DNA from: Niveispirillum sp048066115
GTDB lineage: Bacteria > Pseudomonadota > Alphaproteobacteria > Azospirillales > Azospirillaceae
Direction of reading: 5' to 3'
NCBI RefSeq assembly: GCF_048066115.1
Contig: NZ_JBLTYX010000008.1
Location: 186,001 to 250,000, forward strand
Length of the DNA: 64,000 nt
A program made the translations under genes and the position numbers. The notes under the pieces are model-generated. The model was not told the DNA's origin. It saw only the letters and a list, made by a program, of their open reading frames with translations, and did no database searches. Shown here one piece after another: positions 26,114 to 34,829 of the stretch (its first letter is position 1; each line of letters begins with the position of its first letter).

Positions 26114-26255
26114 GTGAAGGCTCCCTTCATCAGAATGTGAGGACCAACAGTCCCCTGATGAAGACACCGCAGCGCAGCAACCGGGCAAGTGACCAAGGGT
26201 GCGACCACACAAAGGTCACAAGCCGCATTGGTCGCCCGAGTGTTGTGATGCTGCC

Positions 26256-27662
26256 ATGAGCGACACGATTCTCCTTGCCGGCAGCGGCTATCAACGATCG
26301 AAGGTGCCTGTTCCCGTGACAGGCGCCAGCAATATCGACGTGCCCGGGCTGGCGGCGGTCTTCGCGTGCTGCGCCGCACTATACTTGGTCATCTATGCTC
26401 TGGAGGCGCCGGTCCGGTATGGGCTTTACCTGGCGGGCAAGGACAGTTTCATCCTGCTGCGCGATGGTCTGATGGCCGTGCCGCTGATCCTGCTCTGTGC
26501 GGCCCAGGCCAACCAGCTGCGCCTGCATCCGGCCTTCCTGGCCTTCGGCGTGGCCATGGCTTTCCACGGTCTGGTGCTGATGGGCACAGTGGGCAGCGTC
26601 ACCGGGGCCGCCTATGGCGTGAAGGTGGTGATGAACCTGCTGTTCGGCTTCTTCGTGGCCGGCATGCTGATCGCGCCGCAGGGGCGCATGCTGCGCCTGT
26701 TCGCCGTGCTGTGGGTGCTGATCATGATCGGCATCATCCTGGATAAATGGGGTTTGCCCTTTCCCTGGACAGGCATGACCACCCAGGTCGGCGACCTGAA
26801 TGTCGACGTGTCCAAGGATTGGCAGATCAGCGACCCGTTCGCGCGGCGCGTGGCCGGCTTCACCCGCAGTTCCATCGCCGTGGCCGCCATCCTGCCGTGC
26901 TTGGCCATCGTGCTGATGTGCCGGATGCGTAGCCTGCGCTGGCGCATGGCGCTAGCCCTGCCGTCGGTGATCGGTGTGTTCCTGACCACGCAGAAGGGAT
27001 CGCTGATCGCCTTCGTGCCCATCGCCTTCCTGCTCTGCCTGCCCTCGGTCCTGCGCCTGGGCTGGCTGCGCATCTGCTTCCTGGGCTTCCTGCTGCTGGC
27101 GGCGGGGCTGCCTTTGTTCACCCACGGGCTGCATCTGGACCATGGCGACGGCGTGTTCAGCATGGAATCCCTGTTCCTGCGCATCGCCTATACCTGGCCC
27201 GACGCCTGGGACTGGATCGCCCGCAACCAGATGCTGGTGTTCGGCGTCGGCCTGGGCGGCATCGGCGGGCCGCAGCGCCTCTATGCGCCCAGCGCCTTCA
27301 ACCCCGCCGACAATATCGCCGTCCTGCTCTACGCCTATTTCGGCCTGTTCGCCGTGCTGTACGCGGCCATGACCGCGTGGCTGGCCTTCAAGCCGGTCGC
27401 CAGCGGCAAGATCCGCCGTGCGGAGGCGTCGGTGGCCATCCTGGCGTTTGCCGCCGGCTATGGCGTGGTGCTGTCGGTGATCGAGGATCAGGCCGCCTGC
27501 CTGTTCCTGGGTGCCGCCGTCGGCACCCTTTGGCGCGAAACCATAATCACTCGGCCTGAAGAGCCGCAGGCCATCCCCAGCCAGATGGAGGTCCCGGATG
27601 ACAGGGAACAGCAACAGCGCTCGGCGACCCGAAATCGTCAGCTTCGACCGGGCCGGATTTGA
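26256..27662 (+). CDS. O-antigen ligase/polymerase-like membrane protein
   Basis: A 468-residue polytopic protein with about ten membrane segments and a large extracytoplasmic loop (residues around 320-365, with LRIAYTWPDAWDWIARNQML) as in Wzy/WaaL-type proteins. It probably polymerises or ligates exopolysaccharide repeat units in the periplasm. ATG 26256 (MSDTILLAG) was chosen because the upstream in-frame stretch is unlike a protein. Its last 65 nt overlap the next gene, which starts after its own GGAGG site. Confidence 0.75.
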   Translation: MSDTILLAGSGYQRSKVPVPVTGASNIDVPGLAAVFACCAALYLVIYALEAPVRYGLYLAGKDSFILLRDGLMAVPLILLCAAQANQLRLHPAFLAFGVAMAFHGLVLMGTVGSVTGAAYGVKVVMNLLFGFFVAGMLIAPQGRMLRLFAVLWVLIMIGIILDKWGLPFPWTGMTTQVGDLNVDVSKDWQISDPFARRVAGFTRSSIAVAAILPCLAIVLMCRMRSLRWRMALALPSVIGVFLTTQKGSLIAFVPIAFLLCLPSVLRLGWLRICFLGFLLLAAGLPLFTHGLHLDHGDGVFSMESLFLRIAYTWPDAWDWIARNQMLVFGVGLGGIGGPQRLYAPSAFNPADNIAVLLYAYFGLFAVLYAAMTAWLAFKPVASGKIRRAEASVAILAFAAGYGVVLSVIEDQAACLFLGAAVGTLWRETIITRPEEPQAIPSQMEVPDDREQQQRSATRNRQLRPGRI

Positions 27663-28218
27663 CGCCGCCTGTGCGCAGCTGATGCGGCAGGTGCTGGTGG
27701 ATTTCAAACCCGACGCCCTGATCGGCATTCGCACCGGCGGGCTTTATGTGGCCGATGCCATGGCACGGTCGCTGGACAGCCCGCTGCCGGTGCTGTCCAT
27801 CACCTGCCGGCGAGCCAGCACCGCCTACAAGGAACGGTCAAGCACCCTGAAGTCGCTGGTGACCAGCCTGCCGCGCCCCATCGTGGACAAGCTGCGTGTG
27901 CTGGAACATGTCATGCTGACCCGCCGGCCCCGCCCGGTGGCCGATCAGCCCTATCATTTCGATCCCGCTGAACTGGCGCTGCTCGATGATTGGCTTTCCC
28001 AGGCCGGTGACAGCCCGTCGCTGCTGGTGGTGGATGATGCCATCGATACCGGCGCCACCCTGTCGCATGTAATGGACATGCTGCAGCGTCAGGCACCGCA
28101 GCAGGCGCGGATCAAGTCGGCCGTCATCACCGTGACGACGCGCCAGCCCCTGATCCAGCCCTGGTACAGCCTTTATGACCGGCAGCTGTGCCGGTTCCCG
28201 TGGTCGCTCGATGCATAG
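27598..28218 (+). CDS. Phosphoribosyltransferase-family protein
   Basis: A 206-residue type I PRTase-fold protein. The PRPP loop is LLVVDDAIDTGAT (residues 143-155), and LIGIRTGGLYVADAM (41-55) matches the first PRTase motif. The fold transfers phosphoribose to, or releases it from, a base or other acceptor. It does not look like a housekeeping purine or pyrimidine enzyme, and it is locked between an O-antigen-ligase-like gene (65-nt overlap) and a HAD phosphatase (8-nt overlap). A role in making or activating a ribose-containing glycan precursor is an inference. Confidence 0.75.
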   Translation: MTGNSNSARRPEIVSFDRAGFDAACAQLMRQVLVDFKPDALIGIRTGGLYVADAMARSLDSPLPVLSITCRRASTAYKERSSTLKSLVTSLPRPIVDKLRVLEHVMLTRRPRPVADQPYHFDPAELALLDDWLSQAGDSPSLLVVDDAIDTGATLSHVMDMLQRQAPQQARIKSAVITVTTRQPLIQPWYSLYDRQLCRFPWSLDA

Positions 28219-28921
28219 CGTCGTCATCCTGGACCTGGATGGAACGGTCCTCTCCGTGAACAGCTTCCGGCTGTGGGTGACCCAGATGCTGCGTGCCCAT
28301 TACCCGCATCTGTCCCCGCACCGGAGGCTGGGTCTGGCCTTGCGCGCCGGCGGGGCGCTTGCGGCGCGCAAGGCCGGGCTGATCGACCATGAGACGCTGA
28401 AATGGCGCCTGCAGGGCATCTGGCAGCAGGCGACCGACGGTGATGGCGGGGCCAGTATGCAGGCGCTGAACGATCGCCTGTACCGCCATGTCCGCCCGGA
28501 ACTGGTGACCTTGCTGGAGGCGGTGGCCGATGGCCGTATCGATGCCGTCCTGGCCACGGCGGCGGTCGCCGATTATGCCGGCGACCTGGGCCGCCAGCTG
28601 GGCGTGCCGCATGTCCTGGCCACGCCGGCCCACCGTGCGCGCCATGTGCCCAGCAATGTCGGCACGCACAAGCGTGACGCGGTGCTGGACTTCCTGACGC
28701 GCCGCGGCTGGCAGCACCGGCCGCGCATCCTGTTCACCGACCATGAGGACGACCTGCCGCTGATCGAAGTGTGCGGCACCGTCTACTGGTTCGGGGAAGA
28801 ACACGAACTTTTCGATCTGGCCGGGCGGTTTCCCGGCACGTTGCTGCGCCCGGGTTCACGGGGCAGCGAGATCCTGCCGCCCGGCGGCGACGAATGGCAA
28901 GACAGGAGGCACCAATGCTGA
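28211..28921 (+). CDS. HAD-superfamily phosphatase-like protein
   Basis: A 236-residue HAD hydrolase with motif I ILDLDGTVLS, motif II LATAA, motif III lysine in HKRDAVLDF and motif IV FTDHEDDLPLI, the arrangement of phosphoserine-phosphatase-like enzymes with a helical cap. It overlaps the PRTase gene by 8 nt and the pyruvyltransferase-like gene by 7 nt, so the three are translationally linked. It likely dephosphorylates a product of its neighbours. The exact substrate is unknown. Confidence 0.78.
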   Translation: MHSVVILDLDGTVLSVNSFRLWVTQMLRAHYPHLSPHRRLGLALRAGGALAARKAGLIDHETLKWRLQGIWQQATDGDGGASMQALNDRLYRHVRPELVTLLEAVADGRIDAVLATAAVADYAGDLGRQLGVPHVLATPAHRARHVPSNVGTHKRDAVLDFLTRRGWQHRPRILFTDHEDDLPLIEVCGTVYWFGEEHELFDLAGRFPGTLLRPGSRGSEILPPGGDEWQDRRHQC

Positions 28922-29901
28922 TCAACATGTTCGACACCGCCATCGACAGCGACAACCTGGGTGACCAGTTCATCATGGATGCCGTCTGGCAGGAGGTGCG
29001 GGGCCTGTTCCCCGAGGCCGATTTCATCTCCACCCCCACCCACCGCCGTGCCTCGCTGACGGAGCTGCGGGAAGGACGCAAGGCCGACCTGTCCATCGTC
29101 GGTGGCACCAACATCCTGAAATCGCACATGCTGGTGCGCGGCAACTGGAAGATCACGCCGCTGGATTACCTGAACTGGCGCAATGTGGTGCTGATGGGCG
29201 TGGGCTGGCAGCAATATGGCCGGGCAGGGGCCGATGTCGCCACCCGCCTGTTCTTCAACAAGGTACTGTCCAAGACCCTGCTGCATTCGGTGCGCGACAT
29301 GCACACCTATGAGCTGCTGCGCCCGCATGTGCCCAACATCGTCTATACGGCGTGCCCGACCATGTGGATGCTGGATCGCGCCCATTGCCAGACCGTGCCG
29401 GTGCGCAAGGCCCGCGACGCGGTCTTCGCCGTCACCTATTACCGGCCCGCCCCGGAACTGGACCTGAAGATCTTCGAAATGCTGCGCCAGCAGTACCGCA
29501 CCGTCTATTTCTGGCCGCAGCAGGAGGAAGACCTGCCCTATATGCAGGAAATTGGCGCCACCGGTTATGTGCCCATCGCGCCGGACGTGGCCGCCTATGA
29601 CCGGCTGCTGGATATGGAGGATGTGGATTTCATCGGCGCCCGCCTGCATGGCGGCATCCGCGCTTTGCAGCGCCGCCGCCGCGCGTTGATCATCCCGGTC
29701 GACAACCGTGCCACGGAACTCAGCGTCTCCACGGGTCTTCCCGTCGCCTCGCGCACGGAACCCGACGCGATCGACCATTGGATCAACAATCCGCGCCCCC
29801 TGTCCCTGACCCTGCCGTTGGAAGGCATCGTCGCCTGGATGGGCCAGTTCCGCCAGGACGCCGCTCTCGTCTCCCAACCGCTGGCGACAGCGGCGTCGTA
29901 A
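28915..29901 (+). CDS. Polysaccharide pyruvyl transferase family protein
   Basis: A 328-residue protein with the pyruvyl-transferase family marks DNLGDQFIMDAVW at the start and FIGARLHGGIRALQ near residue 245. Family members add ketal pyruvate groups to exopolysaccharide sugars (CsaB/WcaK type). The ATG at 28915 follows AGGAGG and overlaps the HAD stop. It ends the plus-strand run 26256-29901 and is followed by a clear terminator. Confidence 0.82.
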   Translation: MLINMFDTAIDSDNLGDQFIMDAVWQEVRGLFPEADFISTPTHRRASLTELREGRKADLSIVGGTNILKSHMLVRGNWKITPLDYLNWRNVVLMGVGWQQYGRAGADVATRLFFNKVLSKTLLHSVRDMHTYELLRPHVPNIVYTACPTMWMLDRAHCQTVPVRKARDAVFAVTYYRPAPELDLKIFEMLRQQYRTVYFWPQQEEDLPYMQEIGATGYVPIAPDVAAYDRLLDMEDVDFIGARLHGGIRALQRRRRALIIPVDNRATELSVSTGLPVASRTEPDAIDHWINNPRPLSLTLPLEGIVAWMGQFRQDAALVSQPLATAAS

Positions 29902-29918
29902 CGCCCCAGGAAAGCAAG

Positions 29919-29954
29919 AACGCCAGCCGGTCCTTGGATCGGCTGGCGTTTTTT
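29919..29954 (+). terminator. Rho-independent terminator after the pyruvyltransferase gene
   Basis: Perfect 11-bp stem, AACGCCAGCCG (29919-29929) with CGGCTGGCGTT (29940-29950), closely followed by a run of T. It ends the GalE-distal EPS operon on the plus strand. Confidence 0.9.
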
Positions 29955-30001
29955 ATGTGCGCTGGTATCCGTATTCGTTTGGGGGAGAATCAACCACTTC
30001 T

Positions 30002-30122
30002 TGTCATCCCGGCGAAAGCCGGGACCCAGGGGCCACAGGATCAAACCTATACGCTTCCTTGATTGTAGCCGCCGAAAGGTCGGGCATTCGGCCCCTGGGT
30101 CCCGGCTTTCGCCGGGATGACG
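30002..30122. repeat. 121-bp dispersed inverted-repeat element (copy 2)
   Basis: Same length and ends as the element at 22994-23114. Here the 32-bp ends, GTCATCCCGGCGAAAGCCGG onward to GGGGCC, are perfect inverted copies. It lies between the convergent pyruvyltransferase and acyltransferase-GT genes. The conserved ends and freer middle suggest selection on RNA or DNA structure, or recent mobility. Confidence 0.85.
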
Positions 30123-30151
30123 AGAAGGGAGAGCTACGATGGGCAGAGGGT

Positions 30152-32449
30152 TCACTCCGCCGCTTCCGCCGCCATCACCGGCCCGCTCATCCCCACCGCC
30201 TTGCGATAGATCTCCAGCAGATCGGCCACATGTCGGTCGCCCGATCGCGTGTCGGACCAGAAGGCATTGTACGCAGCCGTCCCTGCCGCCTGCATCCGCG
30301 TATCATCCTTGACCAGCAGCAGGCAGCGGGCCAGATCGTCGGCATCTCCGCTGCGGAAGCGCCAGCCGGTGACGCCATCCTCCACCCGTTCCGCCGCCGC
30401 CGTGATGTCACTGACGATGGCGGGCACGCCGCGTGCGGCTGCCTCCGACACGGTCAGGCCAAACGTCTCGTACCACAGGCTGGGGAACACCAGACAGCGG
30501 GCGCGCGACAGATAGGTCTGTATCTCCGCACTGCCCAGCCAGCCGGTGACCTTCATGCCGGGTATCGCTTCGATCTCCGCCCGCAAGGGACCTTCACCCA
30601 CGAAGGTGACGGACAGGCCCAGTGTGGCCGCCGTCCTTGCCAGCAGGCGCACGCCCTTCTCCTCATCCAGCCGGCCCAGATAGAGGATCATGTCGTTCAG
30701 CGCCACGGGCGCCGGCACGGCGCGCGGCGCCTCCACCGGGTTGGGCAGGCGGTGGATGCGGGAATGGGGCGGCAGATAGGGCGACAGGATCGCGGCCGAC
30801 CGTTCCGACAGGGCGATGTAATGCCCGACCGACGCCGGGAAGCGCCCGGCCAGCCGCTGGATCAGCCCCCGCGCCACCCGGAACAGCTTGTGCACATGCC
30901 GACGCTTGTCGCAGCGCGTGGCGATGCAACCGCCTGACAGGGCCTGTTGGGTGCAGGGCAGGGCGGTCTGATAGTTGAAGAAGGCGCCGTTGGGGCAGGC
31001 GGGGAAGAAATCATGAAGGGTGCAGATCACCGGTACTCCCATCCGTTCCGCCATGCGTACCGGCGCCGTGGTCAGGGCCTTGGTATAGCCGTGCAGATGC
31101 ACGATGGTACGATCGGCCGGCAAGGCACGCAGGATATCGGCCACCCGTTTCGCCGCCTTGCCGTTCCACAGGCCCTGCGGCACCGCGGACGGGTGCTTGC
31201 CGGCCTCCAGCAGCTCATGCTGGCCCAGGCAATGCACCTCCACCGGTGCGTCCCGCAGCGCGTCGCAGACGGGGCCGACGGCGCCCACGAAAATCACTTT
31301 CACGCCGGATTGCGACAGGCGCACCGCCTCGTCGATGGCGACCTTGCTGGCCCCGCCCTGCACATGGCAGTAATCGTTCAGCATGACCACGGTCAGCTCG
31401 CCCGGCCCCCCGGGTGGCGGCGTTGTCGGCCGGCGGCCCAGGCGCTTGATCAGTTTGCGGCCCATGGCGATGCCCGGCGCCTCCACGAACCGTTCCGCCA
31501 GGAAGGCCAGCGCCAGTACCAGCACCACGGTGATGGCCACACCCTCAAGCCCCGGCTCATAGATGCCGAACAGCAGGAACAGCTGGATCATCGGCGCATG
31601 CAGCAGATAGACGCCGTAGGAGACATCCGCCTCCATCCGCAGCCGCGGCGTCAGCAGCGCCAGGAACACCACCAATGCGGCCACCAGCAGCGGATAGATC
31701 AGCGGCGGGCGGCTGGTCAGCAGGGCCGTCACCACGGCACCCAGCACGATGGCGATCCCCAGCCCCACCCATTTATTCTCCAGCCGCAGCATGTGGCGGT
31801 AACGATAGGCGGCCACGCCCAGGACGAAGAACTGCAACTGTCCGGGCAACTGCTTGGCCAGCGTATGATGGCCCGCCTGTTCGAACCCCCAATTATACAA
31901 AGCCGACGTCAGGAAGATCGCCACCAGCACGCCCACACCCCGGCGTTCGAACAGCCGCCAGAGGAAGGGGAGCATCAGGTAGAAGGCGAATTCGATCTTC
32001 AGGGTCCAGAGACTGGCATTGATGCTCTGCTCATACAGCCCGGTCAGCGCACCGGCCCCCACATCATATTGCAGGAAATTGGCGAAGGCGGCATTGGCCA
32101 ACAGGTAGGTGCCCATGGAACCCAGATTGCCCATGATACCACCGGGCGCCAGACTGCCCAGGATCAGGGTCTGGGCGATGACCACGGTGATGTAGAGCGG
32201 GTAGATGCGGAAGAAGCGCTTGATGAAGAAGCGTTTCAGGTCGGGATCGCGGTCGAAACTGTTAGCGACCAGATAACCGCTGACCACGAAGAAACATTCC
32301 ACCGCGAGGGCGGCGTAATTGAACGGCCAAGCCGGCGAATTGATGCCGATGAACAGTTTGTAGTGACCCAACACCACCAGCAGGGCCAGGCCCAGGCGCA
32401 GGGGCGTGAAATTATTGTCCGCAAACTTATCATCGGCCTGCATGTTCAT
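30152..32449 (-). CDS. Fusion: acyltransferase-3 membrane domain plus GT4 glycosyltransferase
   Basis: A 765-residue two-domain protein. Residues about 14-333 form an acyltransferase-3 (OafA/NodX-like) domain of about ten membrane helices, with VVLGHYKLF (His29), FFVVSGYLVANSF and KRFFRIYPLY. A proline/glycine-rich linker (334-350) leads to a GT4 domain, residues 351-750, with GGASKVAIDEA, YLGRLDEEKGV and FPSLWYETFGLTVSEAAARG (the E-x7-E nucleotide-sugar motif). It could transfer a sugar on the cytoplasmic side and acylate the glycan at the membrane. An EcfG-type promoter lies 53-77 nt upstream of ATG 32449, suggesting stress induction separate from the rest of the locus. Confidence 0.85.
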   Translation of the reverse strand: MNMQADDKFADNNFTPLRLGLALLVVLGHYKLFIGINSPAWPFNYAALAVECFFVVSGYLVANSFDRDPDLKRFFIKRFFRIYPLYITVVIAQTLILGSLAPGGIMGNLGSMGTYLLANAAFANFLQYDVGAGALTGLYEQSINASLWTLKIEFAFYLMLPFLWRLFERRGVGVLVAIFLTSALYNWGFEQAGHHTLAKQLPGQLQFFVLGVAAYRYRHMLRLENKWVGLGIAIVLGAVVTALLTSRPPLIYPLLVAALVVFLALLTPRLRMEADVSYGVYLLHAPMIQLFLLFGIYEPGLEGVAITVVLVLALAFLAERFVEAPGIAMGRKLIKRLGRRPTTPPPGGPGELTVVMLNDYCHVQGGASKVAIDEAVRLSQSGVKVIFVGAVGPVCDALRDAPVEVHCLGQHELLEAGKHPSAVPQGLWNGKAAKRVADILRALPADRTIVHLHGYTKALTTAPVRMAERMGVPVICTLHDFFPACPNGAFFNYQTALPCTQQALSGGCIATRCDKRRHVHKLFRVARGLIQRLAGRFPASVGHYIALSERSAAILSPYLPPHSRIHRLPNPVEAPRAVPAPVALNDMILYLGRLDEEKGVRLLARTAATLGLSVTFVGEGPLRAEIEAIPGMKVTGWLGSAEIQTYLSRARCLVFPSLWYETFGLTVSEAAARGVPAIVSDITAAAERVEDGVTGWRFRSGDADDLARCLLLVKDDTRMQAAGTAAYNAFWSDTRSGDRHVADLLEIYRKAVGMSGPVMAAEAAE

Positions 32450-32501
32450 GTCGCCAATCCAGATTGTCGCGGATAAGTGCCGTTACTTCGATGCACCTGC
32501 G

Positions 32502-32526
32502 AACGGCGCAGTGATGCAAAAGTTCC
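32502..32526 (-). promoter_or_regulatory. EcfG-type general-stress promoter for the acyltransferase-GT4 gene
   Basis: On the minus strand GGAAC (32526-32522), a 16-nt spacer and CGTT (32505-32502) match the alphaproteobacterial EcfG consensus exactly. The predicted start of transcription is near 32495, giving a leader of about 46 nt. Confidence 0.75.
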
Positions 32527-32651
32527 GTCTGTCCTCAATTATTCGGGCATGTGCGTAAATGCGTGTTGTGACCTTGCTGTGACCCGCTTTTTTGCATGAT
32601 ACGCGCGCGATTTCCCGATGTTATGCCAGGGGAGAACAGGACGGGACCATC

Positions 32652-34016
32652 ATGACCCAGGAAAATACGGTTTCCGTGCCGGGCCGGTTGTCATTGTCGC
32701 CCCTGGTGCAGATGCGCCGGCTGCGCGACGGTCTGGCGGCACGGCCCTTCCTGCGCAACGTTTCCATCATGCTGTCGGGCGCGGCCGGCGGACAGTTGAT
32801 CAGCCTGTTGCTGGCGCCTGTCCTGACCCGGCTCTATTCCCCGCAGCAATTCGGCATCCTCAGCGTCTATCTGGCCGCCCTGACCATGCTGACGGTCATC
32901 GCCTCCCTGCGCTATGAACTGGCCTTGCCGCTGGTCCGCCGGCAGGGGGATGCGATCAACCTGACCTTCGTCTGCCTATGCGTGCTGACGGCCACCACGA
33001 CCCTGCTGGGGGTGGCGGTGTTCACCGTGCCCGATGTGATGGTGCATGATCTGTGGCCGGTGCCGCTGGAGGGTGGGCAGCTCACCCTTTACCGCTGGTT
33101 GTTCATCATCGGCTATGCCTGTCTGGGCGGCTATTACATCGCTTTGCAGCTGGCCACGCGGGCAGGGGACTTCCCCGCCATCGCCAAGACGCGGCTGGCG
33201 CAGGGGCTGGTCGGGCCGGGCAGCCAGATCGGGCTGGCCCTGGTCGGTGCCGCGACGCCTGGCCTGCTGGCAGGGTCCGTCCTGGGACAGTCGGCGGGCA
33301 CGCTGGGCCTGTTCGGCACGGTGCTGAACCGCCGGCGGCTGCGGCTGCTGTCCTGGCGGCGCATGCGGATGCTGGCCAACCGCTATATCCGCTTCCCGCT
33401 GATCGCCAGTTGGGCCGCCCTGATCGACGCGGCGGGCAGCAGCCAGCTGCTGTACCTGCTGGTCGGGCTGTTCTATTCGCCCTATATCGCCGGCTTCATC
33501 TTCCTGGTGGAACGGGTGGTGTCGCGGCCGCTGGCCATCGTCGGCACCTCCATCCTGCAGGTCTATATCGGGGAGGCCGGCAAGATCGCCGCCACCGATC
33601 CCGCCCGGCTGATGCGCCGGTTCCGCCAGGTCGTGTCGCGACAGTTCATGTTGGCACTGGCCTGGGCGGTCGCCGCCAACATCGCCGCCACCTTCTTCTT
33701 CGCCGCCGTGTTCGGACCCGAATGGCAGGATGGCGTGTTGTATCTGCGTGCCATGAGCATCGGCTATCTGGCCCAGGCCCTGGTGCAGCCCGTGTTCCAC
33801 ACCTTGCAGCTTCTGGAAAAGCAGGCGATGGCGGCGGGCTGGCAGGTGGGGCGCCTGTGCCTGACCGTGGCGGTGTTCATGGGCGGGTATGGCCTGGGGC
33901 TGGAACCGCATTGGGTGATCACGGGCTACAGCGCGGCGCAGGCCGTCTGCTGTCTGGCCCTGCTGGGGCTGATGGCGCGTGCCATCGGCCAGCGACAGAA
34001 GGGGTTTGAGGGATGA
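32652..34016 (+). CDS. Polysaccharide flippase-like membrane protein (Wzx/MOP superfamily)
   Basis: A 454-residue polytopic protein with about 12 membrane segments. The opening FLRNVSIMLSGAAGGQLISL then LYSPQQFGILSVYLA is typical of oligosaccharide flippases (PST family). It would move lipid-linked repeat units across the inner membrane for the Wzy-type polymerase at 26.3 kb. Start ATG 32652 (MTQENTVS) is the likely one; the purine-rich GGGAGAACAGG lies somewhat far upstream. Its stop overlaps the next gene by ATGA. Confidence 0.8.
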   Translation: MTQENTVSVPGRLSLSPLVQMRRLRDGLAARPFLRNVSIMLSGAAGGQLISLLLAPVLTRLYSPQQFGILSVYLAALTMLTVIASLRYELALPLVRRQGDAINLTFVCLCVLTATTTLLGVAVFTVPDVMVHDLWPVPLEGGQLTLYRWLFIIGYACLGGYYIALQLATRAGDFPAIAKTRLAQGLVGPGSQIGLALVGAATPGLLAGSVLGQSAGTLGLFGTVLNRRRLRLLSWRRMRMLANRYIRFPLIASWAALIDAAGSSQLLYLLVGLFYSPYIAGFIFLVERVVSRPLAIVGTSILQVYIGEAGKIAATDPARLMRRFRQVVSRQFMLALAWAVAANIAATFFFAAVFGPEWQDGVLYLRAMSIGYLAQALVQPVFHTLQLLEKQAMAAGWQVGRLCLTVAVFMGGYGLGLEPHWVITGYSAAQAVCCLALLGLMARAIGQRQKGFEG

Positions 34017-34387
34017 AGCGCATCGGCTTGATGCTGGTGGGGGCGTTTTTGCTGGCCGGTCCGGCGGCGGCGGCACCCTATTGCGTGAAGGTCACCGGCA
34101 TTCCCGACCAGTGCCTCTATGTCGACCCCGTCTCCTGCCAGCGCGAGGCCAATCGCGCCGGCGGCCGCTGCACCACCAATGCGCGGGAGTTCGAGGCGCC
34201 GGTGGCGGCCCAGCCCTATTGCCTGGCGACCGCCGGCAATGTCATGTCCTGCGTCTATGCCGTCCATGCCGATTGCGAGACCGACGCCAAGCGCCAAGGC
34301 GGCACCTGCATCGCCTCTAAACGCCCGGCCAGTCCCCAGCCGGTCGCCCAGCCGGGACAGGACCCGTTCGCGGTGACGCGGCCGTGA
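34013..34387 (+). CDS. Small secreted cysteine-rich protein with internal duplication
   Basis: A 124-residue protein with a signal peptide (ends GPAAAAP) and two tandem copies of an approximately 40-residue unit, PYCVKVTGIPDQCLYVDPVS onward and PYCLATAGNVMSCVYAVHAD onward. Each copy has the pattern YC-x8-9-C-x7-C-x10-C, so four cysteines per repeat could form two disulfides. The unit resembles small DUF3551-like alphaproteobacterial proteins. The ATG overlaps the flippase stop (ATGA). Function unknown; possibly a periplasmic factor in EPS assembly. Confidence 0.7.
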   Translation: MKRIGLMLVGAFLLAGPAAAAPYCVKVTGIPDQCLYVDPVSCQREANRAGGRCTTNAREFEAPVAAQPYCLATAGNVMSCVYAVHADCETDAKRQGGTCIASKRPASPQPVAQPGQDPFAVTRP

Positions 34388-34440
34388 ACCCATGAATTGT
34401 TGTGGTAGCTGGTGGGTGGCGTTGGCGCTATCCTGGTTCC

Positions 34441-34752
34441 ATGAGAGCGGTTGTCCTTCTGATCCCGTTGCTGGCGGCAGGCTGCGATCTGGCGGCGAAC
34501 TCTTTCGAAGTTCAAGCTGTCGGCGCAGCATCAGCGGAGCTTATCCTTTGCGGACAGTCTACTCCGCTTAAGCGGGCGGGGGAGACGTTTACCGCCACGC
34601 TTTCGATTCGCTGTGAAGGTAGTGGCGCCATCAAGATCAGCTTCCCTGACCAACTTCCCTTAAACTGCCCGATCGGTTATGTGACGCCCGGAATGGACCA
34701 GCGCTTCAAGTTCAAGGTTGAAGGCGGTCGGTGCGAGGCATCCGACACATAG
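34441..34752 (+). CDS. Small hypothetical lipoprotein
   Basis: A 103-residue protein starting MRAVVLLIPLLAAGCDLAAN, a short signal with a lipobox ending AAGC. The mature part is beta-rich with three further cysteines (LILCGQS, SIRCEGS, LNCPIGY) plus one near the C-terminus. Its codon use is less GC-biased than its neighbours, hinting at different ancestry. No family recognised. It is alone between the flippase unit and a convergent beta-helix gene. Confidence 0.6.
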   Translation: MRAVVLLIPLLAAGCDLAANSFEVQAVGAASAELILCGQSTPLKRAGETFTATLSIRCEGSGAIKISFPDQLPLNCPIGYVTPGMDQRFKFKVEGGRCEASDT

Positions 34753-34829
34753 CTTTTGGATTGCCGGTACTGTGTTCAGGCTTTCGATGACCTGACAGGC
34801 TCTCCCCCATCAAGGTGGAAGGGATGACC

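Noticed and set aside
22994..30122. The 121-bp repeats as a CRISPR array or insertion sequence
   Set aside because: Copies are about 7 kb apart with no spacers, no transposase gene and no visible target duplication.
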